Below, piece after piece: positions 12,601 through 25,956 of a DNA stretch of 64,000 bases. How positions within the stretch are numbered: the stretch's first letter is position 1; every line of letters begins with the position of its first letter. This stretch comes from Coffea arabica (taxonomy: Eukaryota > Streptophyta > Magnoliopsida > Gentianales > Rubiaceae). Both the position numbers and the translations under genes were made by a program. The stretch is taken from contig NC_092312.1 of assembly GCF_036785885.1 (NCBI RefSeq), positions 14,030,001 to 14,094,000 of the forward strand. The letters run 5' to 3'. Below the pieces are notes generated by a model that was not told the origin of the DNA, ran no database searches, and saw nothing but the letters and a program-made list of their open reading frames with translations.

Positions 12601-15600
12601 CTTAAAAGTTTTCGCCATATCTGCATCTATGTGTTAAGGAAAGAGTCTGTGGTCTGGGAGGATGGGGAGAATGAGATGTTCAAACTATTAATATAAAACA
12701 AGGAAATCAAGAAAAGCATAGACCAAAATCACCAAGATTACACGATAGGCAAAGATGCACTCCATAGCATTTATTAGTTGTCCTTGGGACAGAAGCATGT
12801 AAAAATATAAGTACAAAAATAAAAATTTAAAAAGATGATAAATGAGAGAGGCAAACGGAGTGAAACTTTCTGAACTCTTTCTACCTACACCATCTAAACC
12901 ACACAAATAATTGTTTGGCACTCAATTTTTATTAAGTTGTTTTCCATGATAAACAGTATTAATATACTTGAAGCTTCAAAATTAACTCTTTCTTATGGCT
13001 TTCACTTTGCTCCAGCTCTTTTGCTCTGCATTTCTCACTTACCCTCGTATTTCTGCATAGAGGAGAAGTTATAAAAATAACTAAATTCCTCTCTATCAGC
13101 TTTTCTCTTCTTCTAGTTCAGTTGTTCTCCTCACCGAGCAAAAAGCAAGGTGGCATTTGCTAGGATTTTATGTAGACATTGTGCTTGACCATTACTCACT
13201 GCCTCTTTTTCTACCTCATCTTCATTACTAATCAATTATGGAATCACTATATAGTCCAGAAACAGTCCTTTATGTGAAGGCATACTGACAGATGTTTAAT
13301 TACTTCTCCTAGGCTTGAGCCAGGGCAAGTGACTTGATGAACCATCAAATGAAAGCAAGTATTCCCCTACCTCTGGTCTTTGAGGAATGAAATGAGGTTA
13401 GCAAAATCCTGTATTTACTTTACGTAGGCACATGCACAAAAAAAATTTCTATTAAGTACCTCTTGTCCAGTTTGTATGTGATTCATTTTCTTAAAATGTC
13501 ATTTTAGAATCCTAAATCAGATTCCCAAGATGATTGAAAGATGTACACATACTCAGATGCACAAATACATGCATACAAGCAAAAAATAGAGTCACAGAAA
13601 GGCAAAACTTTGGAATCTAAAAGGTAAATTTTATATTTGTATCTAATGTCTCTCATTCCTGCCACCAATTTAAGAGTTACAGAATCCCAGCACATTCTAT
13701 GTCCAGTCATTGAAGGCTTGCAACCATCAGAAGTCCATTACAAGCAAAAATTATTAATCATACAGCATAGCACATATAAGAAATCCAGATTTACACACAT
13801 TCCACAAAACATTCAGGATAGAAACTAGCTTAACCACCAGCCAGTACCTTCACATCACCACAATCATCCGCTGCAGCAAGGAAAGATGACTTTGAGTTGC
13901 AGGCAATCTAAAAATCCAGAAGGAATGATGTGAGCAAAAAGATTTTGATTTTACAATGACAATAAGATGAACTGGTGAAAGAACCCCCCCTCAAGTACGA
14001 AATAAGGAGCGGAAAATAATGAAAAATTGAAATCAAAGGATGAAAACCAGAACTGGACAATGTTGGTCACATAGAGAGGGACCTATCTCCTATCAACTAT
14101 AATACTGAACTAGGCCTTCACATTTTAAGAAGACCAAATGTACTGTACAATAACAAGTTGTGTAGCAAACAAATGCAGCAATCAGAATTCTTTGCATGTC
14201 TTCTCAAACATGCTAATGAATCCTGAATTTTTCTGAAACGAGTAAATAAGGCCAACTCTCATTATATCAAAGGTCAAAACTTGAAAATGCACATGGGACT
14301 TCTGCAGATATGTTTCAGTCTTATATCACCGCCATAACCCTCAAGCAACAGAACAGTTCTATGCCCAATCAATAACCATTATCCACAGGTGCCATCAAAT
14401 GCAGGAAATATGCAGAAGAATAGCAAATCTTCAGAAAGACACAACAACTTGCAACAGATGTCACAGGGAAAATGATGAGGTTATTTGTTGAGATGAGAAT
14501 CCAGGCATTAATGGAGTGAAACAATGCTAAACTAGAACTAGATTTGAGGAATTTGCTCAGGTTCTTACAGCTGAACTAACGTACCAAAATACCAACAAGA
14601 ACAAGCCCAAAATCCCAAATGCAAAACCAAGCAGTAGTCCTACTAATTAAGAGGCCCATTTTTCGTCAATCCAGGACAGTACATTAACAAGTATATGCCA
14701 TATAAACAGAAGCTGAATACATGCTGGAGCTCTTAACATCGAATCATACAATGGAAATATAAGACAATACAGGGAATGCATTGAAGAAGAAAATCTTTCT
14801 CTAGCCATGTTGCTTTTAAGAACAGATAAAAAAAGGAGCAGCATCAACCTATATGAAAAACAAGAACCATAAGCAAAGAAACATGCACCTGATTTATCTC
14901 ATCCTTGTTATAAGAGTAACTCTCCAATGGCTTCCATGAACCAGCCTTCAACAAATAGAAAGTATAATGTGTCAGTCCGCTGATATAGGTAAATGAATCA
15001 GAAGAAACAAGATAAAAAAGTTCATCATTCTGAAGCAAAGATAAGCAAAAGCTTCAGCATATTTGTTTTATCAGGTAATTAGTCAATGTGGAACAAAAGA
15101 AAACACTTGGAGTAGGCTGGCAATTGAACCACTAAAAAGAAATGATGCACAATGCTATCATACTCAAACAACAGATATTTTCATCCGATACAGAAGAACG
15201 TCTTATACTAATCTAGAACGATCGACTTTACCATATGAACATCAAAACACTTGACTTCACTTCCAATGGAAACATAAACCAGGTCTTCATTCCCTGCATG
15301 TAGAGATACTCACTTTCAGTTTGTCAACATCATATCCATTTCTCTATCTCTCTCTCTTCCAACATTCCCTATCACATCAGTGTGTAGGTTCTGCAACTAA
15401 AAGTTAGTGCCCTCACAAGAGCTTCCATTGTAGGATTCAAAAGCCTAACAGAAGACTCTTGAAATTTGTAACATTGTACATGGTGTCAATATTTAAACTG
15501 AAAGTTTGATAAATTTGAGGAGAATGAATATCCAAACTTCGATATCTGGTGTTGGTCTGTCTAACATTCACTACATACCTACCAAAATGGAAAGCTGAAA

Positions 15601-16753
15601 GCTATTTTTCTACAGACAACCATATCGAGTTAGAGCTCTTACTCTATTTCAAATTGGTTTTGCTTTTCTCTGAAGGATCTCATTAAACACATAATCCATT
15701 AGTTAAACATGTTATTGCTAATAAATTGATATGCATTCTCTCAGTTTTATGCAGAAGTCCCAGAAGGCAATCTACTATTCTCATTTCACGACACTAGTTG
15801 GGCCTAGCTAGTAATCAGATGTAATAAATAGACAACTAGATACTGCCAGTCTATTAGCTCCTTCAGCAATCGGGATTTCTGTTGGCACATATAAATGTGA
15901 ATATCAAACACTATAATATCCACAATTCAGAATCTTCAGGCTAAAAATCGATTCAATATGCAAATCTAGAAATTAAACAAGAAGTGAAAAACTCATTGTC
16001 ATGCCCCTACACCCAAATGGAAAGAATGATCGACAGCTCTAAACAGATACCAAATCCTCATTGATACAACGCCCAAAGAAATAGGAAAAGGTTAAAAAGA
16101 AAGAAAAACTAAATTCCTGTATGAAGAGTGGCAAATTTAGAAGCAAGCCGACAACTTTATCCACAAGAAGCATACAAGTCCCTTAGAAAGGGGAAAAAAA
16201 ATCAAAATTTCACGTGTCAACTAAACTAAGTGCTAACATTAGCTCCCAAAAAAAATAACTATACATTTATCCAAAATACACCGTTCCTTACCCGTTTAAC
16301 TATTCTTCAACAATCCAATTATGATTACCACTGGCAAGAAAAATAACTAAAATACAACCAAAAAAGAAACAAGAAGAAAGAAAAACTAACCTGGCTTGAA
16401 ACAGAGAGATGAAATGGGGTTATGGTTGCCTACATCCATCACAAATAAAACATCTTTGCACCTCATATCAAACCAGCACACACAACCATCCTACAATTTT
16501 TCCATAAAAATGAAATTAGTTAAAACTATGCAATAAATCAATATCGTGTTAATAATCAAAGTCAGCAGAATTGTGTATAACAGTTAGTAAACAAGAAAGT
16601 CCACAACTTTAGTGACCCTTTTCTCTGAGGATAAGAAGGTACCTCGCCGGCGGTGGCAACGAGGCCGGGGCGGTCCCGGGAAGCAATACAGCAAGTGGCG
16701 GTGGCTTTATGGCCTTTTAGCCGTCTCGAAGGCTCCAGCATCTTCTCTCTCAA
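9663..16753 (-). CDS. WD40-repeat protein, WDR53-like (11 exons)
   Basis: Predicted beta-propeller scaffold resembling plant and animal WDR53. WD40 proteins act as docking platforms; no enzyme activity is expected. Exons are 16753-16643, 16490-16391, 15293-15232, 14945-14889, 13907-13848, 12492-12436, 12088-12046, 10732-10655, 10420-10090, 10002-9849 and 9752-9663. They total 1143 bp, in frame, for 380 residues. The protein opens with a LKGHKATATCC repeat. Visible WD-type strands are CVCWFDMR (exon 2), KLVLWDF (exon 8) and SVKLWDW (exon 10). A low-complexity basic linker rich in lysine, serine and proline sits in exon 9. An alternative start is Met5 (16741). Oddity: exon 6 (IIDIRQ...) is preceded by CGG rather than an AG acceptor; every other junction is GT-AG. 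The match to WDR53 is from family knowledge; the function in plants is not evident from sequence. Confidence 0.85.
12257..12340. repeat. Compound ACAT/AC/AT microsatellite in a WD40 gene intron
   Basis: Runs of ACAT, AC and AT units lie in the intron between exons 6 and 7 of the WDR53-like gene. Open frames that cross it on both strands are artefacts of the repeat. Confidence 0.9.
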
Positions 16754-16839
16754 GTGTTTTCCTGTGTCTCGGAAAACTGGCTGTGCACAGGGGTTTAGGG
16801 GTATTTAGTATTTACCACAATATTGTGGTCCTAATTTGA

Positions 16840-17700
16840 AATTTAAAAGAATTATGACCCATGCATTTTGGGGAAATTTTATTAAAGCCAATGATATCTA
16901 TTTCAATTACAAATAAGACCAGTGGACCACTATATTTTAGTGAAGATAACACCTATGCTGTTATGGGTTTTCCATTTTTCTTTTCAGTTTTAATCCATCT
17001 ACAAAATTGCTATTCTTTGCTCATCATTGATTTATTTTTCCTTTCTTGGGTTCATCAATTAAATTCCTAAATTGCACATTGTTGATTTTTTATTTGTTCT
17101 TTTAATTGTAGCACATTAATCCCTAAACTTTTATCTAGTTGAATATTTGTATGTCTTGTTCTCCTCCAGCTCATTTTTTGTCACCTTAAAAGTCGTGTGG
17201 TCAACTTTGCTAATTTCCAAGATTTTAACAGACATGTTTTTTCAACAGATGCCCCAACCTTTGTACACGTAAATTACACTTAACTTACTACATAACTATA
17301 TATATAATCACAATTATTGCACTCTATGCAATTAAGCACTTTTTTGAATAAAACTAACACGTATATCTTTTAAAGTTTCATGTTTCCAAGTTGATGATGG
17401 GATATTTAGTAATGTTTAATAATATTTTTAAAACAATAAGCTGCACAAATTAGTTTGACCAGAAATACACAAAGATGACAATAACAGTTCTATGCACATC
17501 GAAAAAGAAAAAAGAGTACTGTGCACATAGCAAAGCCATCCATATACATTTTTTTAAAAATTAATCAGCCTTAAAATTTGAAAAGAAAATACTACATGCA
17601 CACTGATGTTAACATCCTTAAAAAATAGACATGGGATTCTTGTTTCCATAGCAGTTATAATTTTGCCTTTCCTCAACTTTGTCTTGGTGATAAAAGGAGC
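16840..17700. other. Intergenic stretch upstream of the WD40 gene
   Basis: No gene is supported. The sequence is AT-rich with short open frames only and no structured repeat I could identify. The part nearest 16760 should contain the WDR53-like promoter. Confidence 0.4.
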
Positions 17701-17709
17701 CAACCAAGA

Positions 17710-17835
17710 ATAAAAAGAGTTCGACCCAGTGGGTAGTTCGGTTAGGACTGATCGTCTGTTTTTACAGTAAAGTCTCAGATTCGACCCTCACTTACTATCA
17801 TTACTGGACATCTTTGGAAAAGAAAAAAAAAAGAG
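17710..17835 (+). mobile_element. tRNA-derived SINE-like fragment
   Basis: A region resembling a pol III A box (GTGGGTAGTTCGGTTAGGAC) is followed about 40 bp later by a B-box-like GATTCGACCC, then by an A-rich tail near 17820-17840. It does not fold into a clean tRNA cloverleaf, so I call it a SINE or tRNA relic rather than a tRNA gene. Confidence 0.45.
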
Positions 17836-17839
17836 TAAA

Positions 17840-19430
17840 AACGGTTCATGTCATTTAGGCTCTCTAGATTTAGGAAGAAATGCAAAACAAGAGGCATTTT
17901 CACCTAAAATAACTCAAAGAAACACGACAAAATATTGTGGCTATATGTGTAAAATCACGAAATTAATTACTAATGGTATCATTTTGAAGCTAAATTGTGG
18001 ATAAAAACTACCTCAGTTTGAGTGCTACACTTCATGTACCTAGTAGATCAAGACGTGAGAAGCCAAACTAATTTCGATTCATTTTATCTATGGGTCATGT
18101 TGAAAGGAAATGACAATTCCTAAAGAAAAATAAGAAGGCATAGACACAATTATAACTTGTAAAGTAAAAGGTTTTGAGCTAATGAAGTGAAAAACGCGGG
18201 TCTATATAAACTTATTAGGCAATTCATAGTTTTTGAAATGAGAAGAAACTTGTATAAGATGAATTTCTTGATGGTTTGCAATTTGCGTCGTTTAGTGGGA
18301 TACAGAAACAAATTCAACAATTTTAATCCAAGATTGGTCGTGATTATTTGTTTCTACGAGACAAATAACCCCAAAAAAAAAGGAAGTTTATTTTATGCAT
18401 CGAACTATCATTTTAGGCATGCGAGATTGTACTTAAACCAATGAAAACTAAAGGGTTTAATGTCATATTAAGGTTGAGGACGTAAATTTAGCACATTGAC
18501 ACATCCTTAATTTTCCTTCAGTTTTAATTTCTAGATATCCAGCCCTAACTCATGTATACTTACTTTACTACTATAATAATAAAGACGTGAATGAGTGGAA
18601 TTGGATTGCTGAATTGCCGCCAAATTGATTGAATGTTATTCGGCTTCTACTTGGTCCGATTTTTTGGTGGCAATTGCTGTAAATTTTTGAGCAGTATTAG
18701 TGGCAACTTCATAGTGTCAATGGTGGTGACTGCCGTAATTTGAGCAACCTTCGTGGCATTTTGATAACTTCAACATAGGGCTCAGTCGCCTCAAGTTCGG
18801 TTTCATCATCACACCGCCTCTCCTACATTCTCGAATTTGTCAAACAATTCCTCACCTTAACCACCATTTTAAATTTGACCCCCAAAAAAAAGCCAACATT
18901 CTAGTCGTCTCCTTGTAGGGATGATTTCTGGCCCTTTTTCATCCCTGAAGTGGTAATTTTCCGGTAATCAGTTGGTTATTCTAATGCCTAACAAATAAAT
19001 GTATCAACTACCTTTTTTTTATGGTTTATTACTAATAACTTGTTAATCCTTTATATCTTAAATGATATATTAATCTATTGCTTTTGCTATAAATATCTGA
19101 GTAATTATGACTCTAATATGCTTTTGATGTAAGGTACATTTAATTTTGTTGCAGTATAGAGTTTATGATGAATTCTTAATAGTGAAACAAAACAAATAAA
19201 TACATTGCAATAAAAATAAAAGGATGAGTTAAAAAAAATTAAATGATTCAATGTAAATATTCAAATAATAGAGTAAAAAAAATTGACAAGTGGCATGACA
19301 GCAAGGGAAAAAAGGAAAGAGAAAAGAAAAAAGTTGCAATAGAATAGTACAAAGAAGGAACAAAAATAATTAAATAGTAGGATAGTTTTGTCCAAACATA
19401 TCATTATGGGGATTCAGTGGCAATAACATA
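17840..19430. other. Gene-poor stretch
   Basis: I see no supported gene or structured repeat. Short open frames, such as the one at 18187-18444, have no recognisable domain. Confidence 0.4.
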
Positions 19431-19432
19431 AG

Positions 19433-20324
19433 GGATAATTTCACAAACCTCCTTGAGATTTGCCTTAATATTACTTAGCACCCTAATGGTTTAAAAAATC
19501 TCTCTTACATTCCTGTCAGATTTACTAGACAAGATGTCTCCATCATGGGTGGTAAATTAACAATATTATCCTACTCAAAACCCCTAATTGATTAACTGAA
19601 ATTGGCACCCAAAAAAAAAGAAAGAATTTGAAAGGAAAAAAATTACAATAACAATTAACAAAACTTCTATTTATAATGGTGCCTTTTTTTTTCGTAGTAA
19701 TAAAAGGCAAAGAACTTCTGACACAAGTATTTACTTAATATATCATAAGCACATCAACGGATACTAGGAGCAAATATAACTTATTTAGATTCTTTTTGCT
19801 CTCTAAAATCCTGATTGTCGCCTTCCTATTGGAACCATAATATCAATTCTTTATGTTAGATGATGATGATGAATTATAAGACTACTTTCCAATATTAGAT
19901 TTTGTTATGATTTGCGACAATATTTTCTACTAATTTTCTCTTTAAGTTGCTCATTTTGTTGCTAAATTTGTATTTCTTTTCATTGTTGTCTTGCCACCTT
20001 TATAATCCCAGAGTTAAAGTAGCAGCAACAATTCTACCTGTCTACCGCCACTTCTTTTTATTGCACTTATATCTCTCCCAATTTGTCTTTTGCCTATCAG
20101 CTTTATTTTGGTCTTAATTGCTGCACAAATATTTATACAAAGGGCAACAATAGGGTACAAATGGAAGTAAAATATTATCCTTCCTCTTGTACGAATTTTT
20201 TAATGCACAAAGGGTGATAATGTTACAAAACATTTCAATCAAGGGGAGGTCAGAGAGATTTCTGAAATCACAGGGGTGCTAAGTGATATAAAGGTAAATC
20301 TCAAGAGTGGTTTGTAAAATTATC
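19433..20324. mobile_element. Non-autonomous TIR element, about 0.9 kb
   Basis: The left end (GGGATAATTTCACAAACCTC, continuing through a TTAGCACCC block) recurs as an imperfect reverse complement at the right end. The inverted repeat is about 50 bp. No transposase is encoded. Related end sequences occur at 30635-30710 and 63535-63660, so this is a family in the genome. I could not find an unambiguous target duplication. Confidence 0.65.
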
Positions 20325-21509
20325 TGGTAATACAAATCACAACTTGGATAACAGTTGAGGGGGGTTTAGCGCAATTTATCCGTTTTGAAAATAGAGCATC
20401 TTGTTCAGTTGGCTCGGCTGAAGATATGCAAAAGTGCAAAAGCATCATATACTTCTTTGACAAAACTAGAAAGCTTACATTTTGCACTTTTGTCCTACCA
20501 TTTGAGGAGCCCTGTTACATTGGTTCAGACTACATTTTCAGATTGCCCTCCTCTTTCAGTCACACCTGGCAGATGCACACTTGGACAGTACTAAACGGAA
20601 GTAGTGAAATGCTCAGACAGCGAAAGAGAGAGAAATGTGCATATCATTTTCAATATACTACTAGTACCATTTACAACATGTGAATCTTGTTTGGCTCCGT
20701 GAATCTGCAATAGAATGCTTTCACGCCTGGTTCCCAAATTAATGTATAGATTAAATAGTCAATTTCTTCACCTGTACAATTTAAGAAGCAAGATATTTTT
20801 CTACCCCTGTTGCAAGGCAAGACAAACAATAGTTAATGTCGAAATTTCTATTAAACTTCCATCTAAGTTGACCATTCTTCTTTCAGATGTTTCATTGCTA
20901 TTTGCTAATAGTTGTACGTCTAAATATTCTTGTAATATGCTAAAAGAAAGAAGGGAATTTCTTCATTTCTTAGAAGTTTCTTCTCGTTTGGTTGGCCCTT
21001 GCGGCTCCTTTTCATGGTAGGGCAGTGTTCATTTTACAAAATTCGGTATCAAGCCTGGAAATACAAAGTGTACGAGTTAATTAAACTAAAGTGATTATGG
21101 AACCAGGATCAACAATTTGTGAAAATTTTTGGTTTCATCTCACTAACTTGTGTCTTCTTGAGTCAAGAACAATCCAATGCCTAGTACCATAACATCATAA
21201 ATTGGCCAAAGAAGATACAATTTCTAGCCATCGGAAAAAGATCTTCTACATATGTTTTTTTGGTTTATTGTATACAAAATGCAGCTATATACAAGTTGTT
21301 GAAGTTGTAATACAAAAAAATGGACTACAGATGCTATTATACAACGTCTACAAGCCTTTTTATTTATTCATTTTGGTTGCTTTTTTGGGTTCTTTTGATG
21401 AGGCCACAAGAGTTGCTAAAAAGGCCAAAACAAAAAGCACAAAAAAAAAAAAGAAAAGAAAAGAAATGAAAAAGATGACGAAGTGATAAACCAGAGAGTA
21501 AAGGCCTTA
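20325..21509. other. Intergenic stretch downstream of the DUF1685 gene
   Basis: No gene is supported. Short overlapping frames at 20385-21020 lack recognisable domains. An A-rich low-complexity block lies at 21430-21475, just past the DUF1685 stop codon. Confidence 0.4.
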
Positions 21510-22280
21510 TCATCTAACAGTTGAAGCAACAACATGTGCCCACCATTTGAGACTGTTTTTCATGCCAGTTTCATTGCTCACAGCAGGAACTTTCCAATTC
21601 ATCAAAGGGTTCTCTCTATTTCTCCTATCCAAAACTTCCCAGGCTTCAGAAAGGTAAGGCCTTGTAACTGAAGATTCATCGGGAGCAGAATTTCTTCTTT
21701 GTTCTCCAACATCTTTTTCTCTGCCTAACCTTTGCAAGCCAGGAATAATCTCGAGCAGACTTGAATCGTTTTTGTCTTCTTCGGAAAACACAAAACCAAG
21801 GTCCATAAACCCCTTGAGCTCTTCAAACTCAAGCTCTGATAAGCTCTTGCTCAAACCTTTCTTTAGTTTGTCGTTGCACTTCCTTCTCTTCTTCTTCTTC
21901 TTCTTCTTCTTCTTCTTCTTCTTCTCGTTATCATCGGTTTTAACTTTTCTTGATTCTGGCGTTCCTGGAAATTCAGCTTTCCCTTCTGTTTCTGATAGAA
22001 CTATTTCCAGCTGAGATGCAGAAAGAACATAAAGAACTGAATCTGGAGAGAATAAACCAGAGTTCGTGCTTGTTTTGGAGCTCATCGTGTAGTCACTATT
22101 TGACCTTGGATGGATTGATAATAATTGGCTCGAAAACTCAGCTATTGGTGAATCTTCTCCAATTTGGTGATCAGGGCTTTTCTTAAGGCTTGATGAAGTT
22201 GGTGAACTTGAACTTTTCTTGAAGATTTCTTGATTAAACCAGCAAAAATCGAACAGGGCTATAACCTCCTCTCCCTCCAT
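21510..22280 (-). CDS. DUF1685 family protein, single exon, 256 aa
   Basis: A plant-specific protein of unknown biochemical role. Seen in the sequence: an MEGEEVIALFDFCWF start; a serine-rich region at residues 20-35; a lysine block near residues 119-133 encoded by an AAG microsatellite; then the family signature LSELEFEELKGFMDLGFVFS, and later RPYLSEAWEVLDRR and a C-terminal KWWAHVVASTVR. The 'DLxELKGxxDLGFxF' and 'KWWAxxVAxxVR' motifs define DUF1685 in my recollection of the family. The frame is intact from start to stop, with no intron needed. The lysine block could act as a nuclear localisation signal, but this is inference. Confidence 0.85.
   Translation of the reverse strand: MEGEEVIALFDFCWFNQEIFKKSSSSPTSSSLKKSPDHQIGEDSPIAEFSSQLLSIHPRSNSDYTMSSKTSTNSGLFSPDSVLYVLSASQLEIVLSETEGKAEFPGTPESRKVKTDDNEKKKKKKKKKKKKRRKCNDKLKKGLSKSLSELEFEELKGFMDLGFVFSEEDKNDSSLLEIIPGLQRLGREKDVGEQRRNSAPDESSVTRPYLSEAWEVLDRRNRENPLMNWKVPAVSNETGMKNSLKWWAHVVASTVR
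21889..21925 (-). repeat. Coding AAG microsatellite (poly-lysine)
   Basis: About twelve consecutive AAG codons (CTT on the plus strand) inside the DUF1685 gene encode an uninterrupted lysine run. The length is a multiple of three and keeps frame, but such tracts are prone to copy-number change between alleles. Confidence 0.9.
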
Positions 22281-23500
22281 AAAAGGCTGCTCAAGAAATA
22301 TGATGAGCTGAATAATTTGTGCAACAAGTTTAGGCTTCTGAGAGTTATACTACCATATATTGACTTGGGTTGAGGCAATTGCCCTTCAAATTGAGTAAAA
22401 TTACCAAACTGCTTCAAACTTGCTAGTTTTACACGTTTTGCACCGGGGATTTGGTTGGTTCATTCTTTTTCTTTTTTTTTTTTGTCAAAATCTACAACAC
22501 TACAAAAGTACTAGTGCCATAAGGTCGGTTTCAAGGTCAAGGAATTACTTGCGTGTTACACGACTAAATAGTTGATGTCACTAGATCCTACTAGGTCCGT
22601 CCGCTTGATGCTTTTCTGAGCATGGTTAGGATAAGATCAAGCGTCAAACCACAAGCATGTGAAAGTTGCATGATTGATCAAAGCTAATGCAATGATGCTA
22701 TTTTGTTACTTCTTAATAGCAATGATTAATTTTGCCATCTAAACTTTATAAAGTGGCAATCATGCTATAAATGGCTTGATTTACTCTTATTGCAAGTTCC
22801 CACTTGCATTAAAAAAAAAAAAAAACCAGATTCAGGGCATCTCAAGTGTTACAACTTGTTGGATCTCTTCTTGATACCGTAATTAGTAAATGAATCCACA
22901 GTTTCTTCTTGAGGAAATATGTCACTCCCTTACTTTGAAGAGAAAAAGGTGAAAGATGATCACTCGCTATCCTTTAGTGATGTCCTTGAGAATGAGATGC
23001 TGTCATTGGTCATCTTTGAATATTGTTGGCAAGGATCAACAGTTTTATTTTATTTCTTTGTCCAAATGTTTTTGGACAAAGATCCATCCAAAATCATAAC
23101 ATTTGGTCAATGAAGAGATTTAGTTACAAAAACAAGCGTTAGCTAGTGTCAATAAAGATGAGTGTAGCTAAGTAAGATTAAGAGCAAACTACCTACTTAT
23201 TTCTTAACAGTTCCAAAACTTATATCTGTACAACTTTGTAACACCACTAAATGGATAAAGAAAAAATTGTATTCTAGTTTCTTTAGTAACTCAATAGTTG
23301 TTTAATTAGAAAGGAAGACAGAGAAATGGTTTCATTTCTCCATTTAGGGCATGTTCAGTAAGTATACTACAGAGATTTCTTCATAAGTAGTTCACATTAT
23401 AGCCTAAATGTTGCATCTAATATGGCACAAAATGAAGCATTACTGTCAGTAACGAGATCTTCCAAGATAAGATGTGGTATCTAGAATGGATAAGATGTGG
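22281..23500. other. Intergenic stretch upstream of DUF1685
   Basis: Presumed promoter of the minus-strand DUF1685 gene, then AT-rich sequence with no supported gene or structured element. Confidence 0.4.
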
Positions 23501-25660
23501 CATTAATGTAATCGCTTCAGCGAGAATGGATTGTTTCCAGTAATGTGCAATAGATCAAGAAAGAACGATCAATACAATTTGCGGGTTTGCACAGTAAGTT
23601 AGGTAAAGTAAGCCTTATTTGTATAGTGCAATTTAATAAAGCATGCATATGTTTAAAGGTTCACTACTTCTTGAAAACAACAAATGATGATCATATTTCT
23701 TTTAAGAAATCATTCGGGATATCTACTATTCAAAGTCAAGCATGGCATGTGCCCGTATTTGCTCTAAGCTGATGTATCATAATATTGGTATCCCTAACCG
23801 GAATTATTAACAACATGGCACTTCAGCACTAAGGCACATGGTCATATTTTTAAAATACAATTTCTAATTAAAGGTAACATAACTATACAAGTTTTGGACA
23901 ATATTCAAGCAATTAGCATATTTTGGTCAACCAACATTATTAGATTTCAATGGGAAAAAAAAAGATCAACCTGTAGACGATCTTCCAAGCTTATGGCATA
24001 CCATGATCAGATGAGCTATTCAAACATGGAAGCTACTATATCATGGATGCTTAAAAAATGGTGCCATTATAGCTTAGAAGAGAAACTTAGTTAGGATAGC
24101 ATGGAATTTCCTTCTTAATATCTAAGACAAATGAAACTAATTATTGCTGCAGTGGGATCGGAATGTTTCAGCAATATACAGTAGATCATGAAAGAACGAC
24201 CGACAGAATTGCATGTTTGCAAGTCCTTTGCACAGTAAGTTAGGTAAAGTAAGCCTCATTAGCATAATGCCTATTGAATAAAGTATGCATAAGTTTAGAG
24301 GTACCTTTCCTCCTGAAGACATCAAAAGGTGATCCTATTTCTCTTGAGAAATCATTTGAGATATCTACTATTCAAAGTTAAACATAGCATGTGCACTGGT
24401 TGTGCTCTAAAGCTGTTGAGCTATATTTTTCATATGATGATATTGATATCCCTATGTGCATTTATTAACAATATAGCATTAAGCACAAAGACAAAGCCAT
24501 ATGATAAAAAGAAATGCTCAAGGTAATGTAACTGTACAAGTTTTGGATAATATTCAAGCAATTCATTCACATTCATTGGTCAACCTGCATTTTCAGGGTT
24601 CAATGGAAAGTGAAATATGGAGAGGAAAAGATCAACCTGACTCATCATTGATAGCTACAATCATGATAACATTAATTGATTCATCCTAAATCTTTGGTAC
24701 CAAAATCCGATCAAAGTTGGCCCATGAGGAGGCTTACTTTCAATTGACAAGCTTAATTCCAAGAGTTGATGTATGAATTTTGGTTACAGGTAACCGTAGA
24801 TAAGAACAAGATGAATACCTATATCCTATTTTCTTGATGGGATCGGATTGATTTTTCTAACACCACCAAAGATAAGATTGGATCTTTTCACGACGGAACA
24901 GTAATAAATATGGGCAACAGGCCACAGGGGTCTTATTAGGTCCACATTATGGCTTAATGTTCCAAGAAGAATATCAGAAAAAGCTATGAGTGGTAGAGAC
25001 AGCAGGATGCTCCCATTATACACACACAGCAGAGAATATTGTCAAGGGATATCAGTCAACGAAGCAATTCTTCATTTATGCAAGATCAATAATGTTCTGC
25101 AGCTCGGTTAGATTCTCAACCTTTTTTTATTTGACAAGACTGATTCTCAATTTATTAACATACTGTCATGAAGTGAGGTTATCATACATGAAGCATTGAA
25201 GTTTCTGTCTAATGCTATATAGATGGTTCAAGCGGTGCCATTACAACTTAAGCGAAAATTAGATTTTTACTTAGCATATTAAGGAATTTTCCCGGTGACA
25301 TTTAAAGCAAATCAAACCTCAGCAAGAATTCTTTTCACCAAATGCGTTACATATGACAGAAGAATGACTAGCATCAATTAAATACTCACAAGTCTTTCCT
25401 TAAGAGGAATTCAGGTAAAATAAGGACCATTATAAAAATCACTTATTGTTTAAACCATGATAAGTCTGAAGGATCCTTACTTCTGGAGAACAACAAAGGT
25501 AGATTTTTCTTTCGAGACATTATTTGGAAGTTAGACAAAGCATGTGCACAAGTTGTCTTCTTTGGATATAATTAATATTATCATGATAATGATATTTACG
25601 TACAATTATGTTAACACTTAAACGCAAAGACAAGTTATGATAATTTTAGAATAGGAATCC
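23500..25660. repeat. Three-copy diverged tandem noncoding repeat
   Basis: A block beginning with 'gaaagaacga', followed by CACAGTAAGTTAGGTAAAGT, a 'gaaatcatt...gatatctactattcaaag' stretch, then 'catgtgc' and later 'acaagttttgga(c/t)aatattcaagcaatt', occurs near 23510-24110. It recurs near 24120-25330, and a more diverged and truncated copy lies near 25340-25660. Copies share order and strand but differ by many substitutions and indels. I find no conserved open frame across them, so they are either a noncoding tandem duplication or remnants of an unrecognised element. Confidence 0.65.
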
Positions 25661-25956
25661 GAAAGTCATATCAACTGGACAAGGTTTGCAGAATCTTCAA
25701 GTAATAAAAAGTACTTGCTTGTTCACAGTTCAGTATGCAATAAGTAACTCATCCAATTGAGACCCTTCATAAATATCCCATCCCTGAACAATACCACAGA
25801 AAAGTCAAGTAATAATCTAAATGCTGTCCAAAGCAAAAACGCAAAGAAAGAAAAGGTAGAATTGAAACAAAACTGAAGGTACTATAACTTGAGATTTGGG
25901 ATGAGCACGAACACCTGCCAAATTAATATTAACTTATTCGTGATTTTGGAAGTCCT

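Noticed and set aside
17710..17780. Possible functional tRNA gene
   Set aside because: A- and B-box-like motifs are present, but acceptor and anticodon stems do not form convincingly. A SINE relic is the better reading.
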